DNA of 64,000 nucleotides, from assembly GCA_017449925.1 (NCBI GenBank), contig JAFSYO010000180.1, positions 1 through 64,000 of the forward strand, in the 5' to 3' direction. This document shows, in pieces, positions 51,852 to 59,929 of the stretch. How positions within the stretch are numbered: position 1 is the first letter of the stretch; each line of letters opens with the position of its first letter. The DNA is from Stomatobaculum sp. (GTDB lineage Bacteria > Bacillota_A > Clostridia > Lachnospirales > Lachnospiraceae). The notes beneath the pieces are model-generated. The model saw nothing but the letters and a program-made list of their open reading frames with translations, did no database searches and was not told the DNA's origin. Position numbers and translations under genes: made by a program.

Positions 51852-53120
51852 TTATTCAGCGGACTTGTATGCGCCGTTCTCGATCACGACAGCCTTCGGG
51901 GCCTTCGTCGGAGAACCGGAAGCATCCCAGGAGATGCCTTCGCCGGTCAGACCATCGATGGAGATCTCGGTCATCGCCTGCATCATGGCAGTTCCGATTT
52001 CCTCAACGGACATTTCCGGATTCAGGTTGGCCTTCTCTGCAGCTGCCTTGAAGGCATACATTCCGTCGTACGCGTCAGCGCCGAACTGGATCGGGATCTC
52101 GTTGTATCTCTTCTGGTACTCTGCCACAAAGTTCTTGGTGAGCTCATCGTCAGCATCTGCCGCGAAGGGGGTAAGGAGCATCAGTCCCTCTGCCAGGGAG
52201 GTGTCAAAACCTTCCAGGTTCAGGATGCCGTCCATACCGTCACATCCGAAGAACACCGGCGCGAAGCCCATATCCTTGGACTGCTTCAGGACCAGCGCAG
52301 CCTCGGTGTAGTAGAACGGAAGGAAGACCAGCTCTGCGCCTGCGTTCCTGATGTTCTGAAGCTGGATGGTGAAGTCGGTCTTGCTGTCAGCGGTGAACTG
52401 CTCGTCAGCGACAACTTCCAGGCCCTGGCCCGGAGCCTCGGTGACAAAGCTGTCATGGATACCGGAGGAGTAGACATCGGACGCGTCATACAGGATACCG
52501 ATCTTGGTAGCCAGCTTGTGGGCTCCGATATACTCTGCGGACTTTGCACCCTGCTGCGGATCGGAGAAGCAGACCGCGAAGGTGTTGGGGTTCGTGATGC
52601 AGTCCGTGGAAGAACCGGAGGGAGTCAGCTGGATCATGTTGTCGTTCACGGACTCAGCGGAAACTGCGATGCAGGGAGCGCTGGTGGTGCATCCGAGAAG
52701 CATGTGCATGCCCCAGTCCTTCAGGCTGTTGTACGCGTTGACGGACTTCTCTGCGTCGTGCTCGTCATCCGCGAACTGGAACTCGATCTGGTAGCCGTTG
52801 ATGCCGCCGTTGGCGTTGATCTCGTCCACCGCGATCTGCTGTGCGTTCTTGCAGGAAAGGCCGTAGACTGCTGCGCCGCCGGTGATCGGGCCGATGCCGC
52901 CGATCTTCCATACCGCGCCGCTGGCTGCCGGAGCTGCCGCCTCAGCCTTGGTCTCCTCGGCCTTGGTCTCCTCGGCCTTGGTCTCGGCTGCCGCCGCGGT
53001 GGTCTCCGCCGCCTTGGTCTCTGCCGGAGCTGCTGCTGTGGTCTGGGCAGTGCCGCCGCCGCAGGCCGTCATGGAAAAGACCATGGTTGCCGCAAGAACT
53101 GCTGATAACAGTTTTCTCAT
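51852..53120 (-). CDS. livJ: branched-chain amino acid ABC transporter, substrate-binding lipoprotein
   Basis: Extracellular receptor of the liv importer. The 422-residue product has a lipoprotein signal peptide (MRKLLSAVLAATMVFSMTAC, lipidated Cys at residue 20), a low-complexity KAEET-rich spacer (about 25-65) and a type I periplasmic-binding fold (GPITGGAAVYGLSCKNAQQI in part, DEINANGGINGYQIEF, AYDGMYAFKAAAEKA). LspA (13572) would process it. It is first in the operon, with its own strong promoter. Exact ligand, Leu, Ile, Val or another amide or amino acid, is not certain. Confidence 0.92.
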   Translation of the reverse strand: MRKLLSAVLAATMVFSMTACGGGTAQTTAAAPAETKAAETTAAAAETKAEETKAEETKAEAAAPAASGAVWKIGGIGPITGGAAVYGLSCKNAQQIAVDEINANGGINGYQIEFQFADDEHDAEKSVNAYNSLKDWGMHMLLGCTTSAPCIAVSAESVNDNMIQLTPSGSSTDCITNPNTFAVCFSDPQQGAKSAEYIGAHKLATKIGILYDASDVYSSGIHDSFVTEAPGQGLEVVADEQFTADSKTDFTIQLQNIRNAGAELVFLPFYYTEAALVLKQSKDMGFAPVFFGCDGMDGILNLEGFDTSLAEGLMLLTPFAADADDELTKNFVAEYQKRYNEIPIQFGADAYDGMYAFKAAAEKANLNPEMSVEEIGTAMMQAMTEISIDGLTGEGISWDASGSPTKAPKAVVIENGAYKSAE

Positions 53121-53156
53121 AAAATATACCTCCCGAAATCTAAAGATTTACCACTA

Positions 53157-53185
53157 ATTGTAATAAGAGCAGAGAAATATGTCAA
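53157..53185 (-). promoter_or_regulatory. strong promoter of the liv operon
   Basis: Minus strand TTGACA (53185-53180), 17-nt spacer, TACAAT (53162-53157). The gpsA stop codon TGA lies inside the -35 hexamer. The leader before livJ is about 30 nt with GGGAGG as ribosome binding site. Confidence 0.88.
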
Positions 53186-54228
53186 CTCATCTCTGATCCG
53201 AAAAGCGGCTCTCTCCGCTCTCCCGGCCAGTTCAGCTGCTGGTTCTCGGCCTTGGAATCCCTGGTCATAAGGTCGTTCAGCGCCTCCGCGGGGGACTTGC
53301 CCTCGAAAAGGATGCGGTTCACTTCCTCCACCAGGGGCATATTGACGTCATAGGCCCGGGAAAGCGCCAGGGCGGCTTTTGCGGAATAAACGCCCTCCAC
53401 CACCTGCTTCACTTCCTTCATGGCCTGCTCAGCGGTATATCCCTTTCCGATCAGGATGCCGGCCCGTCTGTTCCGGGAGTGCATGCTGGCGCAGGTGACG
53501 ATCAGGTCGCCGATGCCGGAAAGGCCGGCAAAGGTCTCGGCGGAGGCTCCCATCTCCTCTCCCAGCCGGGTGATCTCCGCGATGCCCCGGGTGATAAGGG
53601 CAGCCTTTGTGTTGTCGCCGCAGCCCAGTCCGTCGGCGATTCCCGCCGCCAGGGCTATGACATTCTTAATAGAAGCGCCGAGTTCGATCCCGAGGAGATC
53701 CGGGGAGACGTACACCCGGAAAACGGGGCTTGAGAACACCTTCTGGACCTTCTCCGCATAGACCCTGGCCCTGGAACCCGCCACACAGATGGTGGGGATC
53801 CCCCGGGACACTTCCTCCGCGTGGCTGGGGCCGGAAAGACAGGTGACGATACTTCCGGGGATCTCTTCCTCGATCTGCTCCGTCTGGATCTTCAGTGTCT
53901 TTTCCTCAATTCCCTTGGCAACGCTGACAATGATCTGTCCGGGTCTGTAGAAGGGGCGCATCTTCGCGGCAGTCCCCCTGGTGAAAATAGAAGGGACCGC
54001 CAGCACGAGGATCTCCTTACCCTCCATGGCTTCTTCCAGATCCGTGGTAAAGGCGATGCTGTCCGGGAACTCCGCTCCCGGCAGGTTCACATGCTTTCTC
54101 GTGGCGAGGAAACCGTCGATCTCCTCCTGGAAGGCGGACCAGACCGTGACTTCATGTCCGTTGCCCGCAAGGAGCATGGCCAAAGCGCTGCCCCAGGTTC
54201 CTGATCCTATGACCGCTGCTCTGCTCAT
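53182..54228 (-). CDS. gpsA: glycerol-3-phosphate dehydrogenase (NAD(P)+)
   Basis: Reduces dihydroxyacetone phosphate to sn-glycerol 3-phosphate, the backbone for phospholipids. The 348-residue product has the Rossmann motif VIGSGTWGSALAMLLAGNG in part, VSVAKGIEEKTL and the catalytic region GASIKNVIALAAGIADGLG with the conserved Lys. Start 54228 (MSRAAVIGSG) has AGGGAGG upstream; an open extension to 54255 overlaps plsY and is rejected. GpsA supplies the substrate used by PlsY next door. Confidence 0.96.
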   Translation of the reverse strand: MSRAAVIGSGTWGSALAMLLAGNGHEVTVWSAFQEEIDGFLATRKHVNLPGAEFPDSIAFTTDLEEAMEGKEILVLAVPSIFTRGTAAKMRPFYRPGQIIVSVAKGIEEKTLKIQTEQIEEEIPGSIVTCLSGPSHAEEVSRGIPTICVAGSRARVYAEKVQKVFSSPVFRVYVSPDLLGIELGASIKNVIALAAGIADGLGCGDNTKAALITRGIAEITRLGEEMGASAETFAGLSGIGDLIVTCASMHSRNRRAGILIGKGYTAEQAMKEVKQVVEGVYSAKAALALSRAYDVNMPLVEEVNRILFEGKSPAEALNDLMTRDSKAENQQLNWPGERREPLFGSEMS

Positions 54229-54241
54229 ATTCTGTCCCTCC

Positions 54242-54910
54242 TTACTTTCTGCCAACGTCCATCCCCTTGGTAAAGACTTTGACCTTGGACTCCGTGCCGG
54301 AAAGAAGACGTCCGATGTTGGACCTGTGCTTCCACACCGCGAGACCGCTGATCACAAAGGCCAGGATGGCATACTCAGCCCGGTACGCCGGATTCACCGT
54401 GCCCGGGATGAGAAGCCCCTTGAAAAGGCAGAACACCTGGCAGAAGAACACGAAGGTCATCGCCATGATGGAGCCGAGAGACACATATCTGGAGGCGATG
54501 GCAAAGGCAAAGAATACGATGGCCCAAAGGATCGCGATGCGGATGTCCAGGGCGATCAGCACGCCCACCGTGCTGGCGATGCCCTTGCCGCCCTTGAAGC
54601 CCATATAGAAGGGGAAGCAGTGGCCGATAATTACGCCAGCTCCCGCCCACATCACCATCAGAGGCCACAGGTCCGGCTGGTCCTTGTAGATCATTCTGAC
54701 TGCGAGACACGGGATGATCGCTTTCAGCGCATCTCCTATCAGCACCATGACGCCCGCGCCGGTCCCCATGACTCTGAGGGAGTTAGTGGCGCCGGTGGAA
54801 TGGCTTCCATGGTCCCGGATGTCAAATCCGCGGCTTTTCGCGAGAAAATACCCCGTCTGGAAGGTCCCGAAAAGATAACCGACAAAAAGGCAGATCAGTT
54901 TTGCTGTCAT
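54242..54910 (-). CDS. plsY: acyl-phosphate:glycerol-3-phosphate acyltransferase
   Basis: Membrane enzyme that acylates glycerol 3-phosphate at position 1 with acyl phosphate. The 222-residue product has five or so helices and the motifs SHSTGATNSLRVMG, GKGIASTVG and GHCFPFYMGFKGG, the last holding the catalytic region. It sits between der and gpsA; der-plsY-gpsA is a standard clostridial unit. It overlaps der by 4 nt. Confidence 0.96.
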   Translation of the reverse strand: MTAKLICLFVGYLFGTFQTGYFLAKSRGFDIRDHGSHSTGATNSLRVMGTGAGVMVLIGDALKAIIPCLAVRMIYKDQPDLWPLMVMWAGAGVIIGHCFPFYMGFKGGKGIASTVGVLIALDIRIAILWAIVFFAFAIASRYVSLGSIMAMTFVFFCQVFCLFKGLLIPGTVNPAYRAEYAILAFVISGLAVWKHRSNIGRLLSGTESKVKVFTKGMDVGRK

Positions 54911-56241
54911 ACTTCCTCCTTTCCCTGCCGCTCCCTTACAATGAAGCGGATCATCGTGCCGCGGAACCCGAAGGCCTCGCGGATCCTGTTCTCAAGATAG
55001 CGCTGGTAAGAAAAATGCATCAGTTCTTTATCGTTGACAAAATGCACGAAGGTGGGGGGCTTTACCGCCACCTGGGTCGTATAGAAGATCTTCAGCCTGT
55101 GTCCCTTGTCGCTGGGCGGCTGCTGCAGGACCGTCGCTTCTGTGATGATCTCGTTCAGGACACCGGTCCGGATGCGGAGCGTCTGGGAAGAACGCACCAT
55201 GTCGATCAGCTCGAAAAGCTTGTGCATCCTCTGTCCCGTCTCCGCGGAAATGAACAGGAACTCTGCGTAGGGCATGAAGGAAAGCGTCAGGCGGTTCCTG
55301 TCCGTGCATTCCTTCATGGTCTTGTCCGTCTTTTCCACCAGGTCCCACTTGTTCACCGCCACGATGATGCCTTTTCCTCTTTCGTGGGCGATGCCGGCGA
55401 TCTTCGCGTCCTGTTCCGTTACTCCCTCAGAGGCGTCGATCACGAGGATCACCACGTCGGCCCGCTCCACGGCGGTGACGGTGCGGATGATGGAGTAGCG
55501 TTCGATATCCTCCGTGATCTTATTCTTCCGCCGGAGTCCTGCCGTGTCGATGAAGATATACTCCTGCCCGTCGTGCATCACGACAGTGTCGATGGCATCT
55601 CTGGTGGTACCCGCGATATCGGAAACGATCACGCGGTTCTCTCCCAGAAGGCGGTTGATAATGGAGCTTTTCCCGACGTTCGGTTTGCCGATCACCGCCA
55701 CCTTCGGGCGGGAATCCTCTTCCTCTTCTTCTCCGCTGTGCTCCGGGAAGTGTTTTGCCACTTCTTCCAGAAGGTCTCCGATCCCCAGGCGCGAAGCGGC
55801 CGAGACAGGAATCGGGTCTCCCATGGCGAGACTGTAGAACTCATAGACGTCATTTCCGAATTTCTGGAAGCTGTCCACTTTATTGACCGCCAGGACCACA
55901 GGCTTCTTTGACCGCCTGAGGATGTCCGAGACGCCGTAGTCCGCGTCGGTCAGGCCCATGCGCACATCCGTCAGGAAGATGATCACATCCGCGGTCTCTA
56001 TGGCGATCTCCGCCTGTTCCCGCATATGCACCAGCATCTGGTCTCCGGTCTCCGGCTCGATACCGCCGGTATCGATCAGAGTGAAGCTTTTATCCAGCCA
56101 GGTACAGTCCGCGTAGATCCTGTCCCGGGTGACCCCCGGTGTGTCCTTGACGATGGCGATCTGCTCTCCCGCCAGGGCATTGAAAAGGGACGATTTTCCC
56201 GTGTTCGGTCTGCCGACGATGGCAACAACCGGTTTACTCAT
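54907..56241 (-). CDS. der: ribosome biogenesis GTPase Der (EngA)
   Basis: Double GTPase acting in 50S subunit maturation. The 444-residue product has two G domains, GRPNTGKSSLFN (near residue 8) with DTPGV and NKVD, and GKPNVGKSSIIN (near 184) with DTAGL and NKWD, followed by a KH-like C-terminal domain. It lies 5 nt downstream of the DUF512 gene. Length is typical. Confidence 0.97.
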   Translation of the reverse strand: MSKPVVAIVGRPNTGKSSLFNALAGEQIAIVKDTPGVTRDRIYADCTWLDKSFTLIDTGGIEPETGDQMLVHMREQAEIAIETADVIIFLTDVRMGLTDADYGVSDILRRSKKPVVLAVNKVDSFQKFGNDVYEFYSLAMGDPIPVSAASRLGIGDLLEEVAKHFPEHSGEEEEEDSRPKVAVIGKPNVGKSSIINRLLGENRVIVSDIAGTTRDAIDTVVMHDGQEYIFIDTAGLRRKNKITEDIERYSIIRTVTAVERADVVILVIDASEGVTEQDAKIAGIAHERGKGIIVAVNKWDLVEKTDKTMKECTDRNRLTLSFMPYAEFLFISAETGQRMHKLFELIDMVRSSQTLRIRTGVLNEIITEATVLQQPPSDKGHRLKIFYTTQVAVKPPTFVHFVNDKELMHFSYQRYLENRIREAFGFRGTMIRFIVRERQGKEEV

Positions 56242-56246
56242 TCTTT

Positions 56247-57629
56247 TTATTCTCTCCTCTCAGTTTCCGCGCCGTCAGGAAGCTCGTATTCTCCGTGGGA
56301 AGAATGCAGGCAGTACGCCGGATCATTGACCGCGTCACAAAGATCCTGTCCGGAAGATCCGATGATCACGCATTTCACCTTCAGTTCCCGTTCCAGGTCC
56401 GACAGGGTGACATCATCCAGCAGGACTTCCTCTCCGCTGCGGAACATACACTGGGGCAGCAGCAGCCGGTCTCCCAGCGGTTTGTCCTTCAGCGCACAGA
56501 GCAGGTCTTTACCTGTAAGCAGTCCGGTGACAGTGATCCTGTTCCCGAAAAATCGGTTCTCCACCGGATACAGAAGGATCTTTTTCTCCGGAAGCTTCTC
56601 CCCGATCCTGGAAAGCTGCCGCTCCACACAGGGAGCCGCCAGAAGGCCCGACACGGCGGATACTGTTTCCGCGATGCCTTTGGAGCAGATCCCGGGCAAT
56701 GCCTCCGTGACCTCTTCCTCCAGCAGCGTCAGCATGCCGACACCGTTCTCCAGCTGCAGATACCCGTCGTAGCGCTCCGGCTCCGGCAGCGGAAGTCCTG
56801 CTGTCAGATACAGTTCGTCGCTGGCGTGGGCAAAATGGATCCCGTGTTTCCTGTAAGCCTCTTCCTGGATCTCTTCCACGATCCGGACCGTCTCCCTTGC
56901 GTCCTCTCTGTCGATGGGCTCCAGGGGGCAGAGGCCCTCCCGGAAATCCGTCAGGCCCACCGGGACCACGGAAACGCTCTGCATCAGAGGCGCGTAGGCC
57001 AGGAGATCCCGCAGAGTGCGGGCAAGCTCCTCTCCGTCATTATATCCCCGGCACAGGACGATCTGTCCGTTCATTTCGATCCCGGCATCGTAGAGCGTCT
57101 TCAGATACTTCAGCTTCTCTCCTGCAAAACGGTTGTGAAGCATACGCACCCGGAGTTCGGGGTCGGTGGTGTGGACCGAGATGTTGATCGGCTCCAGGCG
57201 GTAGCGGATGATGTGGCTGATGTCCGCGTCCTTCATATTCGTCAGGGTGATGTAGTTCCCCTGCAGAAAGGACAGCCTGGAATCATCGTCCTTGAAGTAC
57301 AGCGTGTCCCGCATCCCCTTCGGCATCTGGTCGATGAAGCAGAAGATGCAGCTGTTGGTGCAGGAGCGGTACTCGCTCATCAGCCCGTTTTCGAATACCA
57401 GCCCCGGATCCTCTCCGCCGTTTTCGATCTCGTACTCCCATTCTTCGCCGTCGGGTTTCAGGATCAGAAGCGTCACGAGATCAGAGGCGACAGCGGTCCG
57501 GTAGTCGAACACATCCTCCACCTCCCTGCCGTTGACGGAAAGAAGGCGGTCTCCCGCCGCGATCTCCAGTTCCTCCGCGGCGCTGCCGGGTTCCACGGCG
57601 GCGATCAGATGGCCTTTATTTTTCTTCAA
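56247..57629 (-). CDS. DUF512 protein with PDZ and radical-SAM domains
   Basis: A 460-residue protein of a family widespread in Clostridia and of unknown function. The N-terminus is a PDZ-like domain (GSAAEELEIAAGDRLLSVNG), then the radical-SAM cluster motif RSCTNSCIFCFIDQ (CxxxCxxC, near residue 90), a TIM-barrel region and the DUF512 domain (YPVENRFFGNRITVTGLLTG). In many genomes it precedes der, as here with a 5-nt gap, which hints at a link with ribosome or tRNA maturation. No catalytic substrate can be named. Confidence 0.88.
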   Translation of the reverse strand: MKKNKGHLIAAVEPGSAAEELEIAAGDRLLSVNGREVEDVFDYRTAVASDLVTLLILKPDGEEWEYEIENGGEDPGLVFENGLMSEYRSCTNSCIFCFIDQMPKGMRDTLYFKDDDSRLSFLQGNYITLTNMKDADISHIIRYRLEPINISVHTTDPELRVRMLHNRFAGEKLKYLKTLYDAGIEMNGQIVLCRGYNDGEELARTLRDLLAYAPLMQSVSVVPVGLTDFREGLCPLEPIDREDARETVRIVEEIQEEAYRKHGIHFAHASDELYLTAGLPLPEPERYDGYLQLENGVGMLTLLEEEVTEALPGICSKGIAETVSAVSGLLAAPCVERQLSRIGEKLPEKKILLYPVENRFFGNRITVTGLLTGKDLLCALKDKPLGDRLLLPQCMFRSGEEVLLDDVTLSDLERELKVKCVIIGSSGQDLCDAVNDPAYCLHSSHGEYELPDGAETERRE

Positions 57630-58512
57630 TTCTCTTTTCTCCCCAGAATGAGAGGACGATGGTCCCGGGACCTGTGTGGGAGCCGATGACGCTTCCCACG
57701 TCGGAGATCCGGATAGGATCCTTCACCTTCGGGAACAGTGCCCGGATATAACCGGCGGCGCGTCCTGCGTCCTCCAGACAGTCGGAATGGGAAATGAAGC
57801 ATTCACCGCTGTATTCCGTGCCGTTGTAGGCCAGGGCTTCCATTCTCTTCTCCAGGGTCTGCAGGGCCTTCGTCTTTCCGCGCACCTTGCTGTGGGCGCC
57901 CAGGGTACCATCCTCCGCGATATAGAGCACCGGGCAGATATTCAGGATGTTTCCCACGAATCCGGCCAAAGGTTTGACTCTGCCGCCCTTCACCAGCCAG
58001 TTCAAAGAGGTGGGGACGAACCAGGTCACGGCGTGGATGCGGTTCTCAAGAATCCAGTCCACGCATTCATCATAGCTGAGGCCCTTCTGCTTCTGCTTCC
58101 AGATCCCGTCCATCAGCAGGCCGTAGCCGCTGGAAGCCGTGGTGGAATCGATCACCGTGATCTTTCTTTCAGGATACTGTTCCCTGAGAGTCTCCGCCGC
58201 AGTGGAAGCGCTGTTGAAAGCGCCTGAGATCCCGGAAGCCAGGGAGACATGGATCACATCCTTGTCATCCTTTAAAAGCGGCTCGAAGAAATCGATGAAA
58301 TCCTGGATGTTCGGCTGGGAAGTCTTGGGGAGCATGCCCTTCCGCATATGATCATAAAAATCTCTGTAGGGAACGCTCTGTCCCAGATCGTCGATATACA
58401 CGGAACCGTCGTCGCTGATCCACCGGAAAAAGATCACCTCGATACCTCTCTCTTCAAAGAAGGAGCGGGGTTCGTCCGCGGTGGAACAGCAGGTAAGAAT
58501 ATAATCGTTCAT
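57616..58512 (-). CDS. DegV family fatty-acid-binding protein
   Basis: DegV proteins bind a fatty acid; in staphylococci the family (FakB) presents it to the kinase FakA. The 298-residue product has YILTCCSTADEP at the N-terminus, SGISGAFNSASTAAE (the conserved Ser/Gly loop) and RVKPLAGFVGNILNICPVL, a family core. The first 13 nt past the DUF512 start overlap its end. Start 58512 (MNDYILTCCS) has AAAGGA upstream; ATG 58533 lacks one. Which lipid and partner are used is unknown; no fakA is in the window. Confidence 0.9.
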   Translation of the reverse strand: MNDYILTCCSTADEPRSFFEERGIEVIFFRWISDDGSVYIDDLGQSVPYRDFYDHMRKGMLPKTSQPNIQDFIDFFEPLLKDDKDVIHVSLASGISGAFNSASTAAETLREQYPERKITVIDSTTASSGYGLLMDGIWKQKQKGLSYDECVDWILENRIHAVTWFVPTSLNWLVKGGRVKPLAGFVGNILNICPVLYIAEDGTLGAHSKVRGKTKALQTLEKRMEALAYNGTEYSGECFISHSDCLEDAGRAAGYIRALFPKVKDPIRISDVGSVIGSHTGPGTIVLSFWGEKRIEEK

Positions 58513-58577
58513 GAAAAATCCTTTCTGTCTCAAGCATTATGCGTATATAATAAGGTCAGAAGGCGCTTCGCGCCAGT

Positions 58578-58657
58578 TACCATTTTATACTAAACGACCT
58601 CTGTTTGCAACGAGGACACGGAAGCCGCGGCATTGCAAAGACCGTCGGAAAATGGTA
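58578..58657. repeat. nested inverted repeat in the degV-prs divergent region
   Basis: Three pairs are nested in order: TACCATTTT/AAAATGGTA (58578-58586, 58649-58657), CGAC/GTCG (58595-58598, 58644-58647) and TTTGCAA/TTGCAAA (58604-58610, 58633-58639), enclosing a GC-rich centre. It covers the probable promoters of both divergent genes. It could be a cruciform-like operator or a transcribed structure in the degV leader. Confidence 0.6.
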
Positions 58658-58661
58658 TGCT
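58633..58661 (+). promoter_or_regulatory. candidate promoter of prs
   Basis: TTGCAA (58633-58638), 17-nt spacer, TATGCT (58656-58661), about 47 nt before the start codon. The -35 lies in one arm of the nested inverted repeat. Confidence 0.55.
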
Positions 58662-58708
58662 CAGAAAGCGGAAGTTTCTAATTGTGAAACACCCTTTGGA
58701 GGAAGTAT

Positions 58709-59920
58709 ATGCAGAACAAAGATAGAGATACGATCCTTCCTGTCGCCCCGCTGAAGATCGCAGCGCTGGAAAGCTGCCGTGATCTGGCGGAAAAAGTCAA
58801 CAGTCACCTGATCCGTATGAGAAAAGCGGATGAAAAGGCCGCGGAGAGCAGGACAAAGAGTCTTCATTACCGCGGTTATGACGCAGAGACTTTTCTGCTG
58901 GATATCAACTGTCCCCGTTTCGGCACCGGCGAAGGAAAGGGACAGATCAACGAGTCGATCCGGGGCACGGATCTTTTTGTAATGGTGGACATCACCAACT
59001 ACTCTCTCACCTACCGGGTGGACGGGATGGAGAATCACATGTCACCCGACGACCATTACCAGGACCTGAAGAGGATCGTTGCCGCCGGCATTTCCACGGC
59101 TCACCGCGTGAACGTGATCATGCCTTTCCTGTACGAGGGAAGGCAGCACCGCCGCACGAAGCGGGAATCCCTGGACTGCGCCTATATGCTGATGGAGCTG
59201 GAAAACATGGGCATTTCGAACTTCATCACCTTTGACGCCCATGACCCGCGGGTGCAGAACGCGATCCCGCTGACGGGCTTCAACAGCTACATGCCCACTT
59301 ACCAATTCATCAAGACCTGTTTCAAGAACATCCCCGACCTGAAGATCGACAAGGATTCCCTGATGATCATAAGCCCGGACGAAGGCGCCATGGACAGAGC
59401 CATCGACCTGGCCACCATCATGGGCGTGGACATTGGCATGTTCTATAAAAGAAGGGACTACTCAAAGGTCCTGAACGGAAGGAATCCCATTGTCGCCCAC
59501 GAATTCCTGGGTTCCAGAGTGCAGGGAAAGGATGTCATTATCATGGATGACATGATCTCCTCAGGCGAGAGCATGCTGGATACGGCCAAGAACCTGAAGG
59601 AACGGGGCTGCCGCCGCGTCATCATTTTCGCCACCTTCGGCCTTTTCACCAACGGACTGGACGCCTTCCGGGACAGGCACAAGGCGGGAATCATCGACTA
59701 CGTGGTCACCACCAACCTGAACTACCGGATCCCGGAGCTTCTGAACGAGCCCTGGTATCTGGAGGCAGACATGAGTTCCTATCTCGCCCACATCATCCAC
59801 AACATCAACTCGGACGTCTCCACTTCGGAGGTCATTTCCTCCGCCCTGAAGATCAGGGACTATCTGGATAAACTTCGGAAGAATGATGACTACGAGTACT
59901 TCGGGACTGTGATCGACTGA
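58709..59920 (+). CDS. prs: ribose-phosphate pyrophosphokinase, long clostridial form
   Basis: Makes PRPP from ribose 5-phosphate and ATP for nucleotide, His and Trp synthesis. The 403-residue product has the PRPP-binding loop DVIIMDDMISSGESMLDT and FDAHDP with the catalytic His. It is much longer than ordinary Prs (about 315), with extra residues at the N-terminus and between blocks, so it belongs to the longer form seen in Clostridia; allosteric control may differ. GGAGG precedes the ATG. It is the only plus-strand gene in the right half and converges on pgeF with a 3-nt gap. Confidence 0.9.
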   Translation: MQNKDRDTILPVAPLKIAALESCRDLAEKVNSHLIRMRKADEKAAESRTKSLHYRGYDAETFLLDINCPRFGTGEGKGQINESIRGTDLFVMVDITNYSLTYRVDGMENHMSPDDHYQDLKRIVAAGISTAHRVNVIMPFLYEGRQHRRTKRESLDCAYMLMELENMGISNFITFDAHDPRVQNAIPLTGFNSYMPTYQFIKTCFKNIPDLKIDKDSLMIISPDEGAMDRAIDLATIMGVDIGMFYKRRDYSKVLNGRNPIVAHEFLGSRVQGKDVIIMDDMISSGESMLDTAKNLKERGCRRVIIFATFGLFTNGLDAFRDRHKAGIIDYVVTTNLNYRIPELLNEPWYLEADMSSYLAHIIHNINSDVSTSEVISSALKIRDYLDKLRKNDDYEYFGTVID

Positions 59921-59929
59921 TATTCAGTC
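59915..59929. repeat. palindrome formed by two convergent stop codons
   Basis: GACTGA-TAT-TCAGTC: prs ends GAC-TGA on the plus strand and pgeF ends GAC-TGA on the minus strand, so both last codons and stops form one 15-nt palindrome. There is no T-run and hence no ordinary terminator between the two genes. Confidence 0.8.
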
